A stretch of DNA of 64,000 nt, taken from NCBI GenBank assembly GCA_949316495.1, contig OX439000.1, positions 994,501 to 1,058,500 of the forward strand, in the 5' to 3' direction. A program made the translations under genes and the position numbers. The DNA is from Amphiduros pacificus (Eukaryota; Annelida; Polychaeta; Phyllodocida; Hesionidae). Under the pieces are notes generated by a model. That model searched no databases. It was not told the origin of the DNA and worked only from the letters and a program-made list of their open reading frames with translations. Positions 1 to 11,563 of this stretch are shown here, piece by piece (position 1 is the first letter of the stretch; every line of letters begins with the position of its first letter).

Positions 1-117
1 TCACCAGTATTAGATCATTATAACAGCGTTATTAGTTATCATGTCCAAATTAGCACATCGACGAACATGGCATTTGTGTGTCATACATGCGAGGGCCCCA
101 CAAGCCTACATTGCTTA

Positions 118-159
118 CCCCGGGAGACCCCGGGAGACCCCGGGAGACCCCGGGAGACC
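118..159. repeat. Short 10-bp tandem repeat
   Basis: About four copies of a CCCGGGAGAC-type decamer. It is short and nearly perfect, and no function is apparent. Confidence 0.85.
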
Positions 160-418
160 TGCTGAGGACTTCAATGGCATCAGCTGTCAACGGTTACCCA
201 AGATGTTTTGATTTTGATTTTCTTCGCCCAATTCATCCCAAAAGTGTATTGAAATTAAAGTCATGTCATCATTTGACGTCTCATTAAATGGTAAATGTTT
301 GGAAGACAATATTAGGAGAATAACAACTCCTGATGACAGATCGTTAATGAAGTCGCAGGGAAAGTGCTGCTGTGTCACTCATAACTTGATAGGCCCTAGA
401 GAGATAGTGATGCAATCT

Positions 419-1310
419 GCAACCACCTTACTGCAACCACCTTACTGCAACCACCTCAGTGCAACCACCTTAGTGCAACCACCTTACTGCAGCCAACTTA
501 CTGCAGCCACCTTAGTGCATCCACCTTACTGCAGCCACCTTACCCCAGCCACCTAACCCCAGCCACCTTACCCCAGCCACCTTACCCCAGCCACCTTACC
601 CCAGCCACCTTACTGCAGCCACCTTACTCCAGCCACCTTACTCCAGCCACCTTACTCCAGCCACCTTACTCCAGCCACCTTACTGCAGCCATCTTACCCC
701 AGCCACCTTACCCTAGCCACCTTACTGTAGCCACGTTTCTGCAGCCACCTTTCTGCAGTCACTTTACTGCAGCCACTTACTGCAGCCACCTTACTGCAGC
801 CACCTTACTGCAGCCACCTTACTGCAGCCACCTTACCGCAGCCACCTTACCACGGCCACCTTACTGCAGCCACCTTACTGCGGCCACCTTACCGCAGCCA
901 CCATACTGCGGCCACCATACTGCGGCCACCTTACTGCGGCCACCTTACTGCAGCCACCTTACTCCAGCCACCTTACTCCAGCCACCTTACTCCAGCCACC
1001 TTACTCCAGCCACCTTACCCCAGCCACCTTACCCCAGCCACCTTACTCCAGTCACCTTACCCCAGCCACCTTACTCCAGTCACATTACTGCAGCCACCTT
1101 ACTCCAGCCACCTTACCCCAGCCACCTTACTCCAGTCACCTTACCCCAGCCACCTTACTCCAGTCACATTACTGCAGCCACCTTACCCCAGCCACCTTAC
1201 TCCAGTCACATTACTGCAGCCACCTTACCGCGGCCACCATACTGCGGCCACCTTACTCCAGTCACATTACTGCAGCCACCTTACTCCAGCCACCTTACTC
1301 CAGCCACCTT
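419..1310. repeat. 14-bp minisatellite (CAGCCACCTTACTC type)
   Basis: About 64 head-to-tail copies of a 14-bp unit, in variants such as CAGCCACCTTACCC, GCAACCACCTTACT and GCGGCCACCTTACT. Variants are ordered into larger blocks: the CAGTCACATTACTG variant recurs at 1077, 1161, 1203 and 1259, with spacings of 84, 42 and 56 bp, all multiples of 14. The open frames in it are a by-product of the repeat. Confidence 0.95.
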
Positions 1311-1430
1311 GTTCACAGCGCTCCCACAGCCTGCCTGCAACTATCACTAATGATTTCTCCGCTACCACAATCCAGGAGAATGGTATCGCCGCTATGCCTA
1401 TTTGAACTTTTAAACCCGATCAAGTGAACC
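1311..1430. repeat. Possible low-copy interspersed repeat beside the 14-bp array
   Basis: The stretch with 'atcgccgctatgcctatttg' then 'aacttttaaacccgat' resembles 46800-46850 ('ttcgccgctatttcctattg' then 'aacttttatatccgac') and, more weakly, 45410-45510. All three lie next to a 14-bp minisatellite. The similarity is short and judged by eye. Confidence 0.35.
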
Positions 1431-1789
1431 TTACTCCAATTCAAGTTTATTAGCCTTTTTGGAGAACAAAAGGAGATTGATAATCCTCAGGAAACTGGAA
1501 ATAATATAAACTCTGTTATAGCTTCTTATTAGTGACCGATCATTATTTATTATATAGGGGACATGGAGGATAAGAAAACATTGTTTTCGCTTGTGAATAA
1601 TTGCAATGTTTCCAAAGCGACTTATACCATATTGCATACGAAAGTGCTATAATTCTCTCTTTGATGGGTGTCTGCATATTTCCATCGTGCTCACCCACCG
1701 GAATAATTAATGGTATGTCCCTCAGGGAATGACGTTTTGCTTTGGTTAATTTTAAATGGCGTAAGGCAGATTAATATATATAGTTATGA

Positions 1790-1835
1790 TATATGAAAGT
1801 TATCTGAAACCCCAAACAAACAAACAAACAAAAAT
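1790..1835 (+). mobile_element. SINE 3'-end remnant
   Basis: The stretch 'gaaagttatctgaaacccc' followed by (AAAC)n resembles the 3' tail of the complete SINE at 22226-22494 (GAAAGTGATGTAAAACCCC then AAACAAAC). Only the tail is recognisable. Confidence 0.5.
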
Positions 1836-1852
1836 TACGAAACATATATCCA

Positions 1853-2067
1853 GGGGTGGGATGTAATGCCTGGGGGGTAAAATGTTATGCCAGAGGGAGG
1901 GGTAGAATGTTATGCCTGGGGGTTGGATGTTATACCTGGAGGAGGGGTGTAATGTTATGCCAGGGGGGTAGAATGTTATGCCAGAGGGAGGGGTAGAATG
2001 TTAAGTCTGGTGGAGCGGTGAAATATTATGCCTGGGGGAGGGGTATATCTTTATGCCAGGGGGAGGC
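1853..2067. repeat. Degenerate G-rich tandem repeat, about 27 bp
   Basis: Around eight imperfect copies built on GGGTAGAATGTTATGCC plus a purine-rich AGAGGGAGG spacer. Unit length varies and copies are diverged, so the array looks older than its neighbours. Confidence 0.8.
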
Positions 2068-2778
2068 AGAAATCAGAGCTTTAATATATTTAAAAAAAAT
2101 AGAAATTTGAGCTTTATATAAAGCATGACTTTATCAACATAACTCTTTATTTGTAAGATATTTATTTTTTTTAAAGATGCTTTATTCATTAGTTTATAGA
2201 TAACTTTCCTTTATTTGTGGGAGTGAGGCCTCCCACGACTGAGACACGAATTACCAGCAAACTGATATCGTCAGCTGGGTGAGGAGTGTCATACACTGAT
2301 TTGCCACAACCACATTCCCTTGTTTTGGTCCCGAAAATGACGATATAAGATGTTCATTATAGTTTTGAAGATTTCATATTAATATCTCGGTCAATAATAC
2401 ACTTACAGAAATAATTAAAATATTTATGACATCGTGAGAACAAGAGGAATACAATAATGTGTAATGCAATCGCATGCACGTGCATGTTTGTGTGCGTTTA
2501 CACGTGCATTCGCGTGCACGTTCTCGTGCGTGTGCTTGTACTACTTATAGTATCACCGTTCTGCTTGTATATTTTATATATTATCTCAACAATGTTTCTG
2601 GTACTTGTGCATAGAGGATCGATTTCTTTGCCCATGCAGATATCCAATGTACCCAACATTAATATAATGATGTAAAATACCCTTAATCTGCTATATGTGT
2701 CGGCTATGTCAAATGGTTTTTTTTTAAAATTTAGAATCGAATCAGCTTCAATAGCAGGAATGAGAAAGAAGTGTTTAC
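2068..2778. other. No gene recognised
   Basis: AT-rich sequence. It includes a CGTGCA-rich patch at about 2470-2525. The open frames here have no recognisable composition or motif. Confidence 0.5.
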
Positions 2779-3043
2779 CTTGGTTTGCATCAGCTATGAT
2801 CTTGCTATTTGTTTGTTCAGCCAAAATGAGTACTTTCGGAAAAGTTGGAGCTACAACATCTGGAGTATTCTGACAGCCAGGTCTACCTGGTACACCCGGT
2901 ACACCAGGTTCACCCGGTACACACGGTACACCTGATAAACACGGTACACAAGGTACACCAGGTACACCTAGTACACGCATGTCATCAACAGAGCCAACCT
3001 TGCTGACATCACCACTAGTCGCCATGTTGTATGAGCCAATTGC
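2779..3043 (-). CDS. Candidate internal exon with a short collagen-like tract
   Basis: An 88-codon open stretch on the minus strand is bounded by a good acceptor (CATTACAG before 3043) and a good donor (CCAAG then GTAAAC at 2779). It starts in phase 0 and ends in phase 1. It contains eleven Gly-X-Y-like triplets (GVPGVP..., GEPGVPGVPGRPG) followed by a non-repetitive tail that includes PTFPKVLILAEQTNSKIIA. Three triplets have Cys where Gly is expected, each explained by GGT to TGT. Gly-X-Y tracts belong to collagens and collagen-domain secreted or membrane proteins, but this tract is too short and interrupted for a fibrillar collagen. An ATG at 3025 (MATSGDVSKV) could be a start, but no signal peptide follows it. 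No partner exon was found, so the gene is unidentified. A spurious open frame over a GTACCTG-type repeat is the main alternative. Confidence 0.4.
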
Positions 3044-3252
3044 CTGTAATGTATGGGTAAATGAACAGAAAAATAATATGATATGGTTTGCCTTTCCCCA
3101 CACCAAGTTTTCAATGTAATATCTTCTAAATATAACGTATTTGATAGTTTTCCCCACATGAAGAAGCCACAAGTTTAAGTGTATTTTCTGACCAAGTGTA
3201 TATAGGATTTCCTTGCACGAGGAATTCCTAGCCTTCGGTCAGTTTTTGATAA

Positions 3253-3478
3253 TTAACTCCCCGCACGTGGAGACTGTAAGATTTAATAATGTCTAATAAT
3301 GTCTAATAATGTCTAATAATGTCTAATAATGTCTAATAATGTCTAATAATGTCTAATAATGTCTTATAATGTCTAATAATGTCTAATAATGTCTAATAAT
3401 GTCTAATAATGTCTTATAATGTCTAATAATGTCTAATAATGTCTAATAAGTTAACTCCCCGCACGAGGAGAAAATAAA
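3253..3478. repeat. 10-bp array (GTCTAATAAT) bracketed by direct repeats
   Basis: About 17 copies of GTCTAATAAT (two with TTATAAT) lie between about 3283 and 3448. Both sides carry a direct copy of TTAACTCCCCGCACG(T/A)GGAGA, at about 3253 and 3451. The array therefore sits between two near-identical flanks. Confidence 0.9.
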
Positions 3479-4020
3479 GTTTAATATGAATATGGCTACA
3501 ACAAATATTTTTGTATGTTTTTGGTTCTGCTTACTGTTATTTCCGAGTATGAACTTGAGTATTACAATGCACCATTTAGCACTGGTTCCTGACATGTAAG
3601 AAGGGATGTATTTAGTGACAAAACCCACTGAACATATCATAAGAATGTGCATTCACATGTTTTCTTTTGATCAGAAGAGTTGTCCCCACCGGTTGTGTCC
3701 TCACCTCGTCTGTTCCCCTGTGTTCCGGTACTATGTTCCGGTCTTGGGGGAAGGGATCGGCCTCAGAAACAAACTATAGCGACAGTGTTCTCCAATCACC
3801 AATCGGTAAAGGGTTTATGGAACATGCAGGGTCTCTTCTATTTCAACTTAAGAATAGTTTGGTGGAGTTGATAGAGCTCTCGTTTAAATGGGTTCAACTC
3901 GGTCGCTGAAACGGAATTGACTTAGTTTTTGCAGTTAGCGACTGACATCAAGTGTATATAAAGGTTCTTTAACAATTAGGCTCTTTTGGGAGACTTTATA
4001 TAGTCATACATAAAATATGA
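3479..4020. other. No gene recognised
   Basis: The open frames (for example around 3667-3909 on the plus strand) show no motif I can name and no clear splice sites. Confidence 0.45.
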
Positions 4021-4133
4021 ATTACCACTGAAAGAGTTGGGTATTTAAAAAATCTCATGCAAACGGGATTTGGCATAAAAAGTACCAAAATCAGACCTCT
4101 CCAGAACACCTACCTGGGCTTGATTGATTCAGA
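4021..4133 (+). repeat. Low-copy interspersed repeat, copy 1
   Basis: About 110 bp, starting at GAATTACCACTGAAAGAG and ending near ACCTACCTGGGCTT, match 46508-46618 in the same orientation with scattered differences. The class of element is unknown. Confidence 0.7.
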
Positions 4134-5787
4134 AAAGTATTAAATCTGACGATATAAGAATGCAACTGAATTAATACATGTAAAATAATTGCATTTAAAA
4201 AAAATCCCACCAAACTTTCCCTGTCAGAACATTAATGTGACAATAAAGGTGATGCATTTGAAGGGTAATGATATATCTATGAGAGAGAGCATTGTAATCG
4301 AGGCTTCAGAGGGAGTCTGTCTATTGCTTTTGCCGCATTTGTGTTATCGGGTTTGACATCCAATCTGTCCAGAAGATAATCATTCTCGGCCATGCAATAT
4401 GTTTCACCAATGGATATCTGAGTGATTTGGAAGCAATCCCAAATTGCCCATTGGGAGTATTTTTAAAAACATGTTTCAGTGCCAGTCCTAATCTTAGCAC
4501 ACTCGGCGTTTTACACGTCATTAGTTTGTGCACATTTTGAATCCTAATTTTTTTGTTTCCAACTTCTAATTATTAGAATCTGCAAATGTTAGAATATAAA
4601 CTATACACTTTTATCAAAAAGATTTTTTATACTATTTATGAAACATCTAATTCAAGAATGTGTAAATAACATCATTTTTAACAGCACAATATTATCATTT
4701 CCAAAGAAATCTTTCTTGTTTATACTATTATCACAGTTTTCTTTACCCTTTATGAATGAAAATGACATAATTGTTTGGAGTTGTTGTACCAATATGGTCC
4801 ATATTTAACCTAAATGGTAAGAAGCCTGTGAAGAGTTGACTGGGTGAGATTAAGTGGCTTCCTGAGAGGAAATACAGGAGCAGGCAATTAGCGGCAACAC
4901 AGGCTAATATGGAGTCCCAGCTCTGCCTTTCACTGCTATGATTGCCAACCCTCTCCAAAAACCAGAACACTCCAGCTACACAAAGATTAGCACAACTAAT
5001 TTTGCCTATTTGGTTTGGAACCAGACAAAACAAAAAAAATCCTGCATAAAATAAATGATTAGTCTCCTTGATATTGCGATGTATGTTACTGTTTGTTTCT
5101 TATGTTGACTCGTTTCTCTGTATTTAAGATATACAATAGATGATTTAATTAAAAAGTAAGAAAAATGTCATGATCAACAATATTTAACCAGGGACCGCGT
5201 TTGACCATTTGCTATCAGAACTTGAAACCTGACCACTGACCATTGACCTCACAAATGCCTCAACAAAAGGACCATTAATGGAGTTTAGATGTAACCTTTT
5301 GATTGGCACCAAAGTCTGGGCAATATCAGCACCAACTCCACGTCAACTATTTGATTAATTGCATCCATCCGATTATAGCCATTAAGGCAAGGTAGCTGTG
5401 CCCATCACATAAACCCGCGAATTCTCCGCTGATTTATCTTATTGCAAACCTTTTCTTGGCTCTTAGTCAGGAAGTCTGAACTACACTGGTGTTGCCTGCG
5501 TGTTAGTAAATCACTTTGTGTTAAAATGGCGAGGATTTGAAGCAGTTAAGGTGTGCGGACAAAGAGAGAACAAGGTACTTTGGCATCACACTATATGGCA
5601 TGCTGGGATACTCCTCTTCCGCAGTCAAGGAATGTCTTAAATATAAAGGTATTCTAAGAATAAACCAGTCCAGTCTTTTTAGGATAAAGTCTCAAGCTGG
5701 AAGAAATAATTGATACCATTTGGTGCCAATGTAAACAGCAGTATAAATACGTCCAACCCCAAGGAACCATGACAAACACACCTCACT
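4134..5787. other. No gene recognised
   Basis: AT-rich unique-looking DNA. No long coding frame, recognisable repeat or convincing exon was seen on either strand. Confidence 0.5.
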
Positions 5788-5791
5788 TAAC

Positions 5792-5905
5792 CAAATCACC
5801 ATCAATCACCAGTTCCTAAACAAATCACCATCAATCACCAGTCCCTAAACAAATCACCATCAATCACCAGTCCCTAAACAAATCACCATTAATCAGCAGA
5901 TCCTA
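5792..5905. repeat. 29-bp tandem repeat, four copies
   Basis: Copies of CAAATCACCATCAATCACCA followed by GTCCCTAAA. The last copy is diverged. Confidence 0.9.
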
Positions 5906-6805
5906 ATGAAATTATTTATTAATACAAGCAACTTGTGTCAGCCAGAATTCACCAAAATATTCACTTAAAACAGGAGATACTTGTGATAGTTCTGCTTTTA
6001 GATGACGATATACAATGGAGAAAACAGTATATTGTAAGTATAAGATGAAAGCTAAGTTAAGTTCAGTGTGATTTCCTGTTTCACCGGAGTTCCTTCTGCA
6101 CCGTTAATAATATTGAATGGCATTCTTCATGTGTTCGGCACACAGCGGACACAGAGAGAATTAATGCAATTACAATAGGTTATAGGACAATAATGGGGGT
6201 CAGGGGGTACACCGGAATATAAACATAAAACAAAGACTCTAGAGAAAATCAATGGTTTTAGTGTGTAGACGTCTGTCTTAAATTGTATTAATATGTACCT
6301 AATACTTATGTTATACATAATGGTTCAGTAGTTTATAATGGGCCATAGCCCTTACTAAATGCATCTGGTTATGAAATAGTTATTTGACATAAAATGTTTT
6401 GAACAATATAGAAAAACAACAAGCCACATATCTCTTCTTATATGAGTTAGAGAAGTGGGACCAATATTTGTCAATTCCACACCAATGTAACATACCACCA
6501 TCTTAACCAACTTATCGCGGACATATATTACCTTAATAGATACATGTAATCGTCAATATGATATACTAAAGGGGAAGTTGCTAACCGATGCTTTGCTCTG
6601 ACGTGGCCATAATCACCTATTGCCTATAGTATGGTATCATCACGAGGTTGTCTATGCTGATGAGGAGGTAGGCTGGTAGGGATAGGTCTACATACATAGA
6701 GGCAAGCCTGCCCAAAGTTAACTATTGTGGTAGTCAACTGGCTAAGCTAAGCATGGGGCAGACAGGAATCTAGCAGGACTTGGTGTCACCCCATTATACC
6801 ACATT
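5906..6805. other. No gene recognised
   Basis: No coding frame or repeat family was recognised on either strand. Confidence 0.5.
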
Positions 6806-7705
6806 GACTATCATAGAGTGGCCATTATATACATGGTTGAGAATGATTGTCTGAACTATCATAGAGTGGCCATTATATACATGGTTGAGAATGATTGTCT
6901 GAACTATCATAGAGTGGCCATTATATACATGGTTGAGAATGATTGTCTGAACTATCATAGAGTGGCCATTATATACATGGTTGAGAATGATTGTCTGAAC
7001 TATCATAGAGTGGCCATTATACATAGTTGAGAATGATTGTCTGAACTATCATAGAGTGGCCATTATACATGGTTGAGAATGATTGTCTGAACTATCATAG
7101 AGTGGCCATTATATACATGGTTGAGAATGATTGTCTGAACTATCATAGAGTGGCCATTATATACATGGTTGAGAATGATTGTCTGAACTATCATAGAGTG
7201 GCCATTATACATAGTTGAGAATGATTGTCTGAACTATCATAGAGTGGCCATTATACATGGTTGAGAATGATTGTCTGAACTATCATAGAGTGGCCATTAT
7301 ACATAGTTGAGAATGATTGTCTGAACTATCATAGAGTGGCCATTATACATAGTTGAGAATGATTGTCTGAACTATCATAGAGTCGCCATTATATACATGG
7401 TTGAGAATGATCGTCTGAACTATCATAGAGTCACCATTATATACATGGTTGAGAATGATCGTCTGAACTATCATAGAGTCACCATTATATACATGGTTGA
7501 GAATGATCGTCTGAACTATCATAGAGTCGCCTATTATATACATGGTTGAGAATGATCGTCTGAACTATCATAGAGTCACCATTATACATGGTTGAGAATG
7601 ATCGTCTGAACTATCATAGAGTCACCATTATACATGGTTGAGAATGATCGTCTGAACTATCATAGAGTCGCCATTATATACATGGTTGAGAATGATTGTC
7701 TGATA
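6806..7705. repeat. 46/48-bp minisatellite
   Basis: About 19 copies of a unit starting CTATCATAGAGTGGCC and continuing ATTATATACATGG, TTGAGAATGATTGTCTGAA. Two length classes differ by one TA dinucleotide. The right third carries a consistent GTCGCC/GTCACC and GATCGTC variant set, which suggests block-wise expansion. The ORFs across it on both strands are repeat artefacts. Confidence 0.95.
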
Positions 7706-8273
7706 TCAAGGAGGCAGTGTCATATATATCATGCAAGTCTCCAGCATTCTATTCATATGATTCAGCCTGACATCCCAGAATAGGCTGAAATATGACAAAC
7801 TATAATCTCATCTTCTCGCTTATCATAACAAACAGGGGGTTCACCTGTGAGATACAACAGGGAGCCATATCTAGAAGTCAATTTAGACATCATCATCCTT
7901 AACACCTACATCTGAAACACCACTTTGCAACTGATACTCGACAACTTGTATCATTATAGTTTAGGGAGATATATTTAGATAGATTCTATTTATATGAAAT
8001 AAATTGAATAAATGTAATGTCCAAACAGGAGAAAAGGTCAATTCCATGCGTTAATATCCAAATGCACTCGGGAGATATTTTCAAGCACGTTTCATTGAAA
8101 TTGCAGAAGTAATTTTAAACCCGATATCTAGAAATGTAGGATTCTGGGCTTCAGATACAATTAGATATGAGAGTGTGTGGGACATGAAATGGATGCCATC
8201 CTCTGTCAGAATCAATGTCAGAATTATCCTGACTTCTCAGAAAGTCTACTGCATCACATCTGTTGTATGGTAA
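7706..8273. other. No gene recognised
   Basis: No coding or repeat structure was identified. Confidence 0.5.
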
Positions 8274-8331
8274 GTCTGCTCTGTCTGCTCTCTCTGCTCT
8301 GTCTGCTCTGTCTGCTCAGTCTGCTCTGTCA
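8274..8331. repeat. TCTGCTCTG microsatellite
   Basis: Short run of TCTGCTCTG/CTCTCTG units. Confidence 0.85.
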
Positions 8332-8555
8332 TTACAAAAACAAAATTATTGTCAGAAAGCAAAAAGTTAGGTTTGCGGTTTCTAATAATGTTTTATTATC
8401 TCAGCATTAACATCCGTTACTTCACATTTTAGTTTATTTCAAACGATTTTTGATTTAATATGATACATTAGATTGATAGAAATGTGATGCATGACATTTT
8501 AGTTTATATACAGTAATACGAGATATAGACACATGGCTGAGATCAAAACTATTCT

Positions 8556-9180
8556 GACTTGGCTTGCAATCATGTGTTTAGAAGGATGAATTTCAATCAT
8601 GTGTTTAGAAGGATGAATTTCAATCATGTGTTTAGAAGGATGAATTTCAATCATGTGTTTAGAAGGATGAATTTCAATCATGTGTTTAGAAGGATGAATT
8701 TCAATCATGTGTTTAGAAGGATGAATTTCAACATGTGTTTAGAAGGATGAATTTCAATCATGTGTTTAAATGAATGAATTTCAAACATGTGTTCAGATGG
8801 ATGGATTTCAATCATCTATTAAGATGGAAGAATTTCAGACATGTTTTTAAATGGATCAATTTCAGACATGTGTTTAGATGGATGACTTTCAATCATGTGT
8901 TTAGAAGGATGAATTTCAACATGTGTTTAGAAGGATGAATTTCAATCATGTGTTTAAATGAATGAATTTCAAACATGTGTTCAGATGGATGGATTTCAAT
9001 CATCTATTAAGATGGAAGAATTTCAGACATGTTTTTAAATGGATCAATTTCAGACATGTGTTTAGATGGATGACTTTCAAACAGGTTTTTAGATGGATGA
9101 ATCTCAATCATGTGTTTAGTCAGAATAATATCAATTATGTGTTTACATGGGTGTATTTCAGACATGTGCTTGGCTCTTTT
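8556..9180. repeat. 27-bp minisatellite with a 188-bp higher-order copy
   Basis: Units of TCATGTGTTTAGAAGGATGA followed by ATTTCAA. The first six or seven are near-identical and later ones diverge. The diverged block beginning at about 8731 recurs from about 8919, so roughly seven units were duplicated together. Confidence 0.93.
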
Positions 9181-9694
9181 GCTTTTGCAAATAGCTTGCC
9201 GTTATTAACTGCTGTACAAGCACCATTCTGGGAATAGCGCTATCAAGCTTGTCTCACTGCCACTGTAACACAAGTGTCTCTTGGACACAACATTCTAGAT
9301 TGCATATCACATACCACTCGGTATTCTGGAATCCCCAAATCAACAAACATGAGTGTAGAATCCAGTATAAAAGCCCCTATGATTACACATCCAACTCGAT
9401 ATTCTGACAACTAGCATTAGATGGGCATGTACAGTTTCTAGTTTTTTTGTCTAGGTTTTTTTAAATGTTCCATAGAAGTCTACTAATCAAATTGTAGCAA
9501 TGGAAAATGTCATATTAATTCCATGAATGTGTGAAAAGTAGCTAAGATAGAAATAATTATCCTACAATAGCGATATAGTATTTTACTTAAGGCCAAGGAC
9601 AAACCGGAAAATAATTAATTTCTGTGACCAGCCAACACTGCACCAGTCAATAATAGTGTTGTCCTCCTCTCAGCTCATGGTACTGCCCCATTCT
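9181..9694. other. No gene recognised
   Basis: Unique-looking sequence with no supported feature. Confidence 0.5.
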
Positions 9695-10490
9695 GCAGTC
9701 GCCCGTGTCTCTGTCACCCTTGTCTCCGTCGCCCGTGTCTCCATCGCCCGTGTCTCCACCACCCATGTCTACGTCACCCATGTCTCCACCACCAGTGTCT
9801 ACGTCACCCATGTCTCCACCACTCGTGTCTACGTCACCCATGTCTCCACCATCCGTGTCTCCGTCGCCCATGTCTCCACCACCAGTGTCTCCATTGCCCG
9901 TGTCTCCGTCACCCATGTCTCCACCACCCGTGTCTACGTCACCCATGTCTCCACCACCCGTGTCTACGTCACCCATGTCTCCACCACCCGTGTCTACGTC
10001 ACCCATGTCTCCACCACCCGTGTCTACGTCACCCATGTCTCCACCACCCGTGTCTACGTCACCCATGTCTCCACCACCCATGTCTCCACCACCCGTGTCT
10101 CCACCACCCGTGTCTCCACCACCCGTGTCTACATCACCCATGTCTCCACCACCCGTGTCTACGTCACCCATGTCTCCACCACCCGTGTCTACGTCACCCA
10201 TGTCCCCACCACCCGTGTCTACGTCACCCATGTCTCCACCACCCGTGTCTCCACCACCCGTGTCTCCACCACCCGTGTCTACATCACCAGTGTCTACGTC
10301 ACCCGTGTCTCCGTCACCCGTGTCTTCGTCACCCGTGTCTCCGTCACCCTTGTCACTGTCACCCGTGTCTCCATCTCCCATGTCTCCATCTCCCGTGTCT
10401 CCGTCACCCGTGTCTTCGTCACCCGTGTCTCCGTCACCCTTGTCACTGTCACCAGTGTCTCCGTCACCCGTGTCTCCGTCACCCGTGTGT
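9695..10490. repeat. 15-bp minisatellite (GTGTCTCCGTCACCC type)
   Basis: About 53 copies of a 15-bp unit. Much of the centre alternates two variants (CCCATGTCTCCACCA and CCCGTGTCTACGTCA), giving a 30-bp super-unit. Because 15 is a multiple of 3 and no unit makes a stop, frames of 250-320 codons run through on both strands (VSTTRVYVTH, MSPPPVSTSP and GDVDTGGGDM patterns). I do not call these genes: the openness follows from the repeat and no start region, splice site or domain supports them. Confidence 0.93.
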
Positions 10491-10861
10491 CTTTCTATAG
10501 TATTACTATTGCTGTATATGACACAATGAAGATTTGGCACTGCTAGATCAAAAACATCTGCAGTATCCTGGCCTCTCAGATTCAATGTGCAACAAACTAT
10601 GCATAACAAAACACGTATTTTTTACATTTTGTCAGTAGCACTTTATTTATTTAATGACCAGAATATCCACTCATAAAAATTGTCCAAGAATATTGTTAAA
10701 GTCAATCTTTGGATAGGTCCATTAAACAGATATGTAATAAAAGAACCTGTGATGAGAAAGAATGTTTTTGTCATGAGCTGTCTGTAAACCAAATGATTAG
10801 AATAGATGTGATCTCAGCCATGTGTCTAAATATAGTATTACTATATATATAAACTAAGGGC
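10491..10861. other. No gene recognised
   Basis: AT-rich spacer between the 15-bp array and an interspersed repeat. Nothing was recognised in it. Confidence 0.5.
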
Positions 10862-11563
10862 ATGAAAGCTATTGCACCTCATTTCTGTCAATCTGATGTA
10901 TCAAATTAGATTTAAAATAGTTAGGTACATCCTAAAACTTAAAGGATATTATCCATACAATGCTAGGATAGCAAAGCATTTTTAGAAACTATAACCCTTA
11001 CCTTATTCTTCCTTGAAATATTTATTTCATGGAGTTGAAATTTGTGTTCCAAGAGAAATGAGAAAAGACCGGTGGTTGGGTGGTGGAACACCCTGTAAAT
11101 AATATTATTCTCTAGGAAATTTACAAATTTTGCACCCCCTGGTGTTTATTTCATATTATTTGCAATGTACTACAAGGCATTGTCACACCCTACTGAGCAC
11201 AGGATTAAAATAGTATTCTGTGGGACACTTTTCATTTCTATAATTCCCTCAACTGGATCACAGGCTTTTCTGTTTTTTTACGCGTAATCCTAGATTTGGG
11301 CAGAAATATTAATCAATGCAAGGTAGGGATAATTTTTGAAACTCTGAACCTAAGGATTACATGGCACAGAACAGAAATATCCAAACTTCAAGGTCATGAA
11401 AGTAAAATTAATAACTTTATACATGGATTAAAAATGATCTCATCCAAGGTTGTGATTTCAGCTTTCACCCCTTTAGTTGTATATGACAGAAGGGAGAATT
11501 GACATTGCATTGATCACACAATTATGGGACTGTCTTAGCTTTTCAGATTCCCTGTGGTTTTTG
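10862..11563 (+). repeat. About 700-bp interspersed repeat, copy 1
   Basis: This segment matches the reverse complement of 43389-44062 over nearly its whole length, with many substitutions and small indels. Shared landmarks are a GCATGAAAGCT end, AGGGTGTTCCA/TGGAACACCCTG, CACTGAGCACAGGAT and a CTTTTCAGATTCCCT end. It has no long ORF and no terminal repeats that I can see, so it is an unclassified non-coding repeat or a piece of a larger element. Confidence 0.8.

Noticed and set aside
9647-10609. 320-codon minus-strand frame (GDVDTGGGDM repeats) and the plus-strand serine/proline frames
   Set aside because: All follow from a 15-bp unit with no stop in most frames. No domain, start context or splice support.
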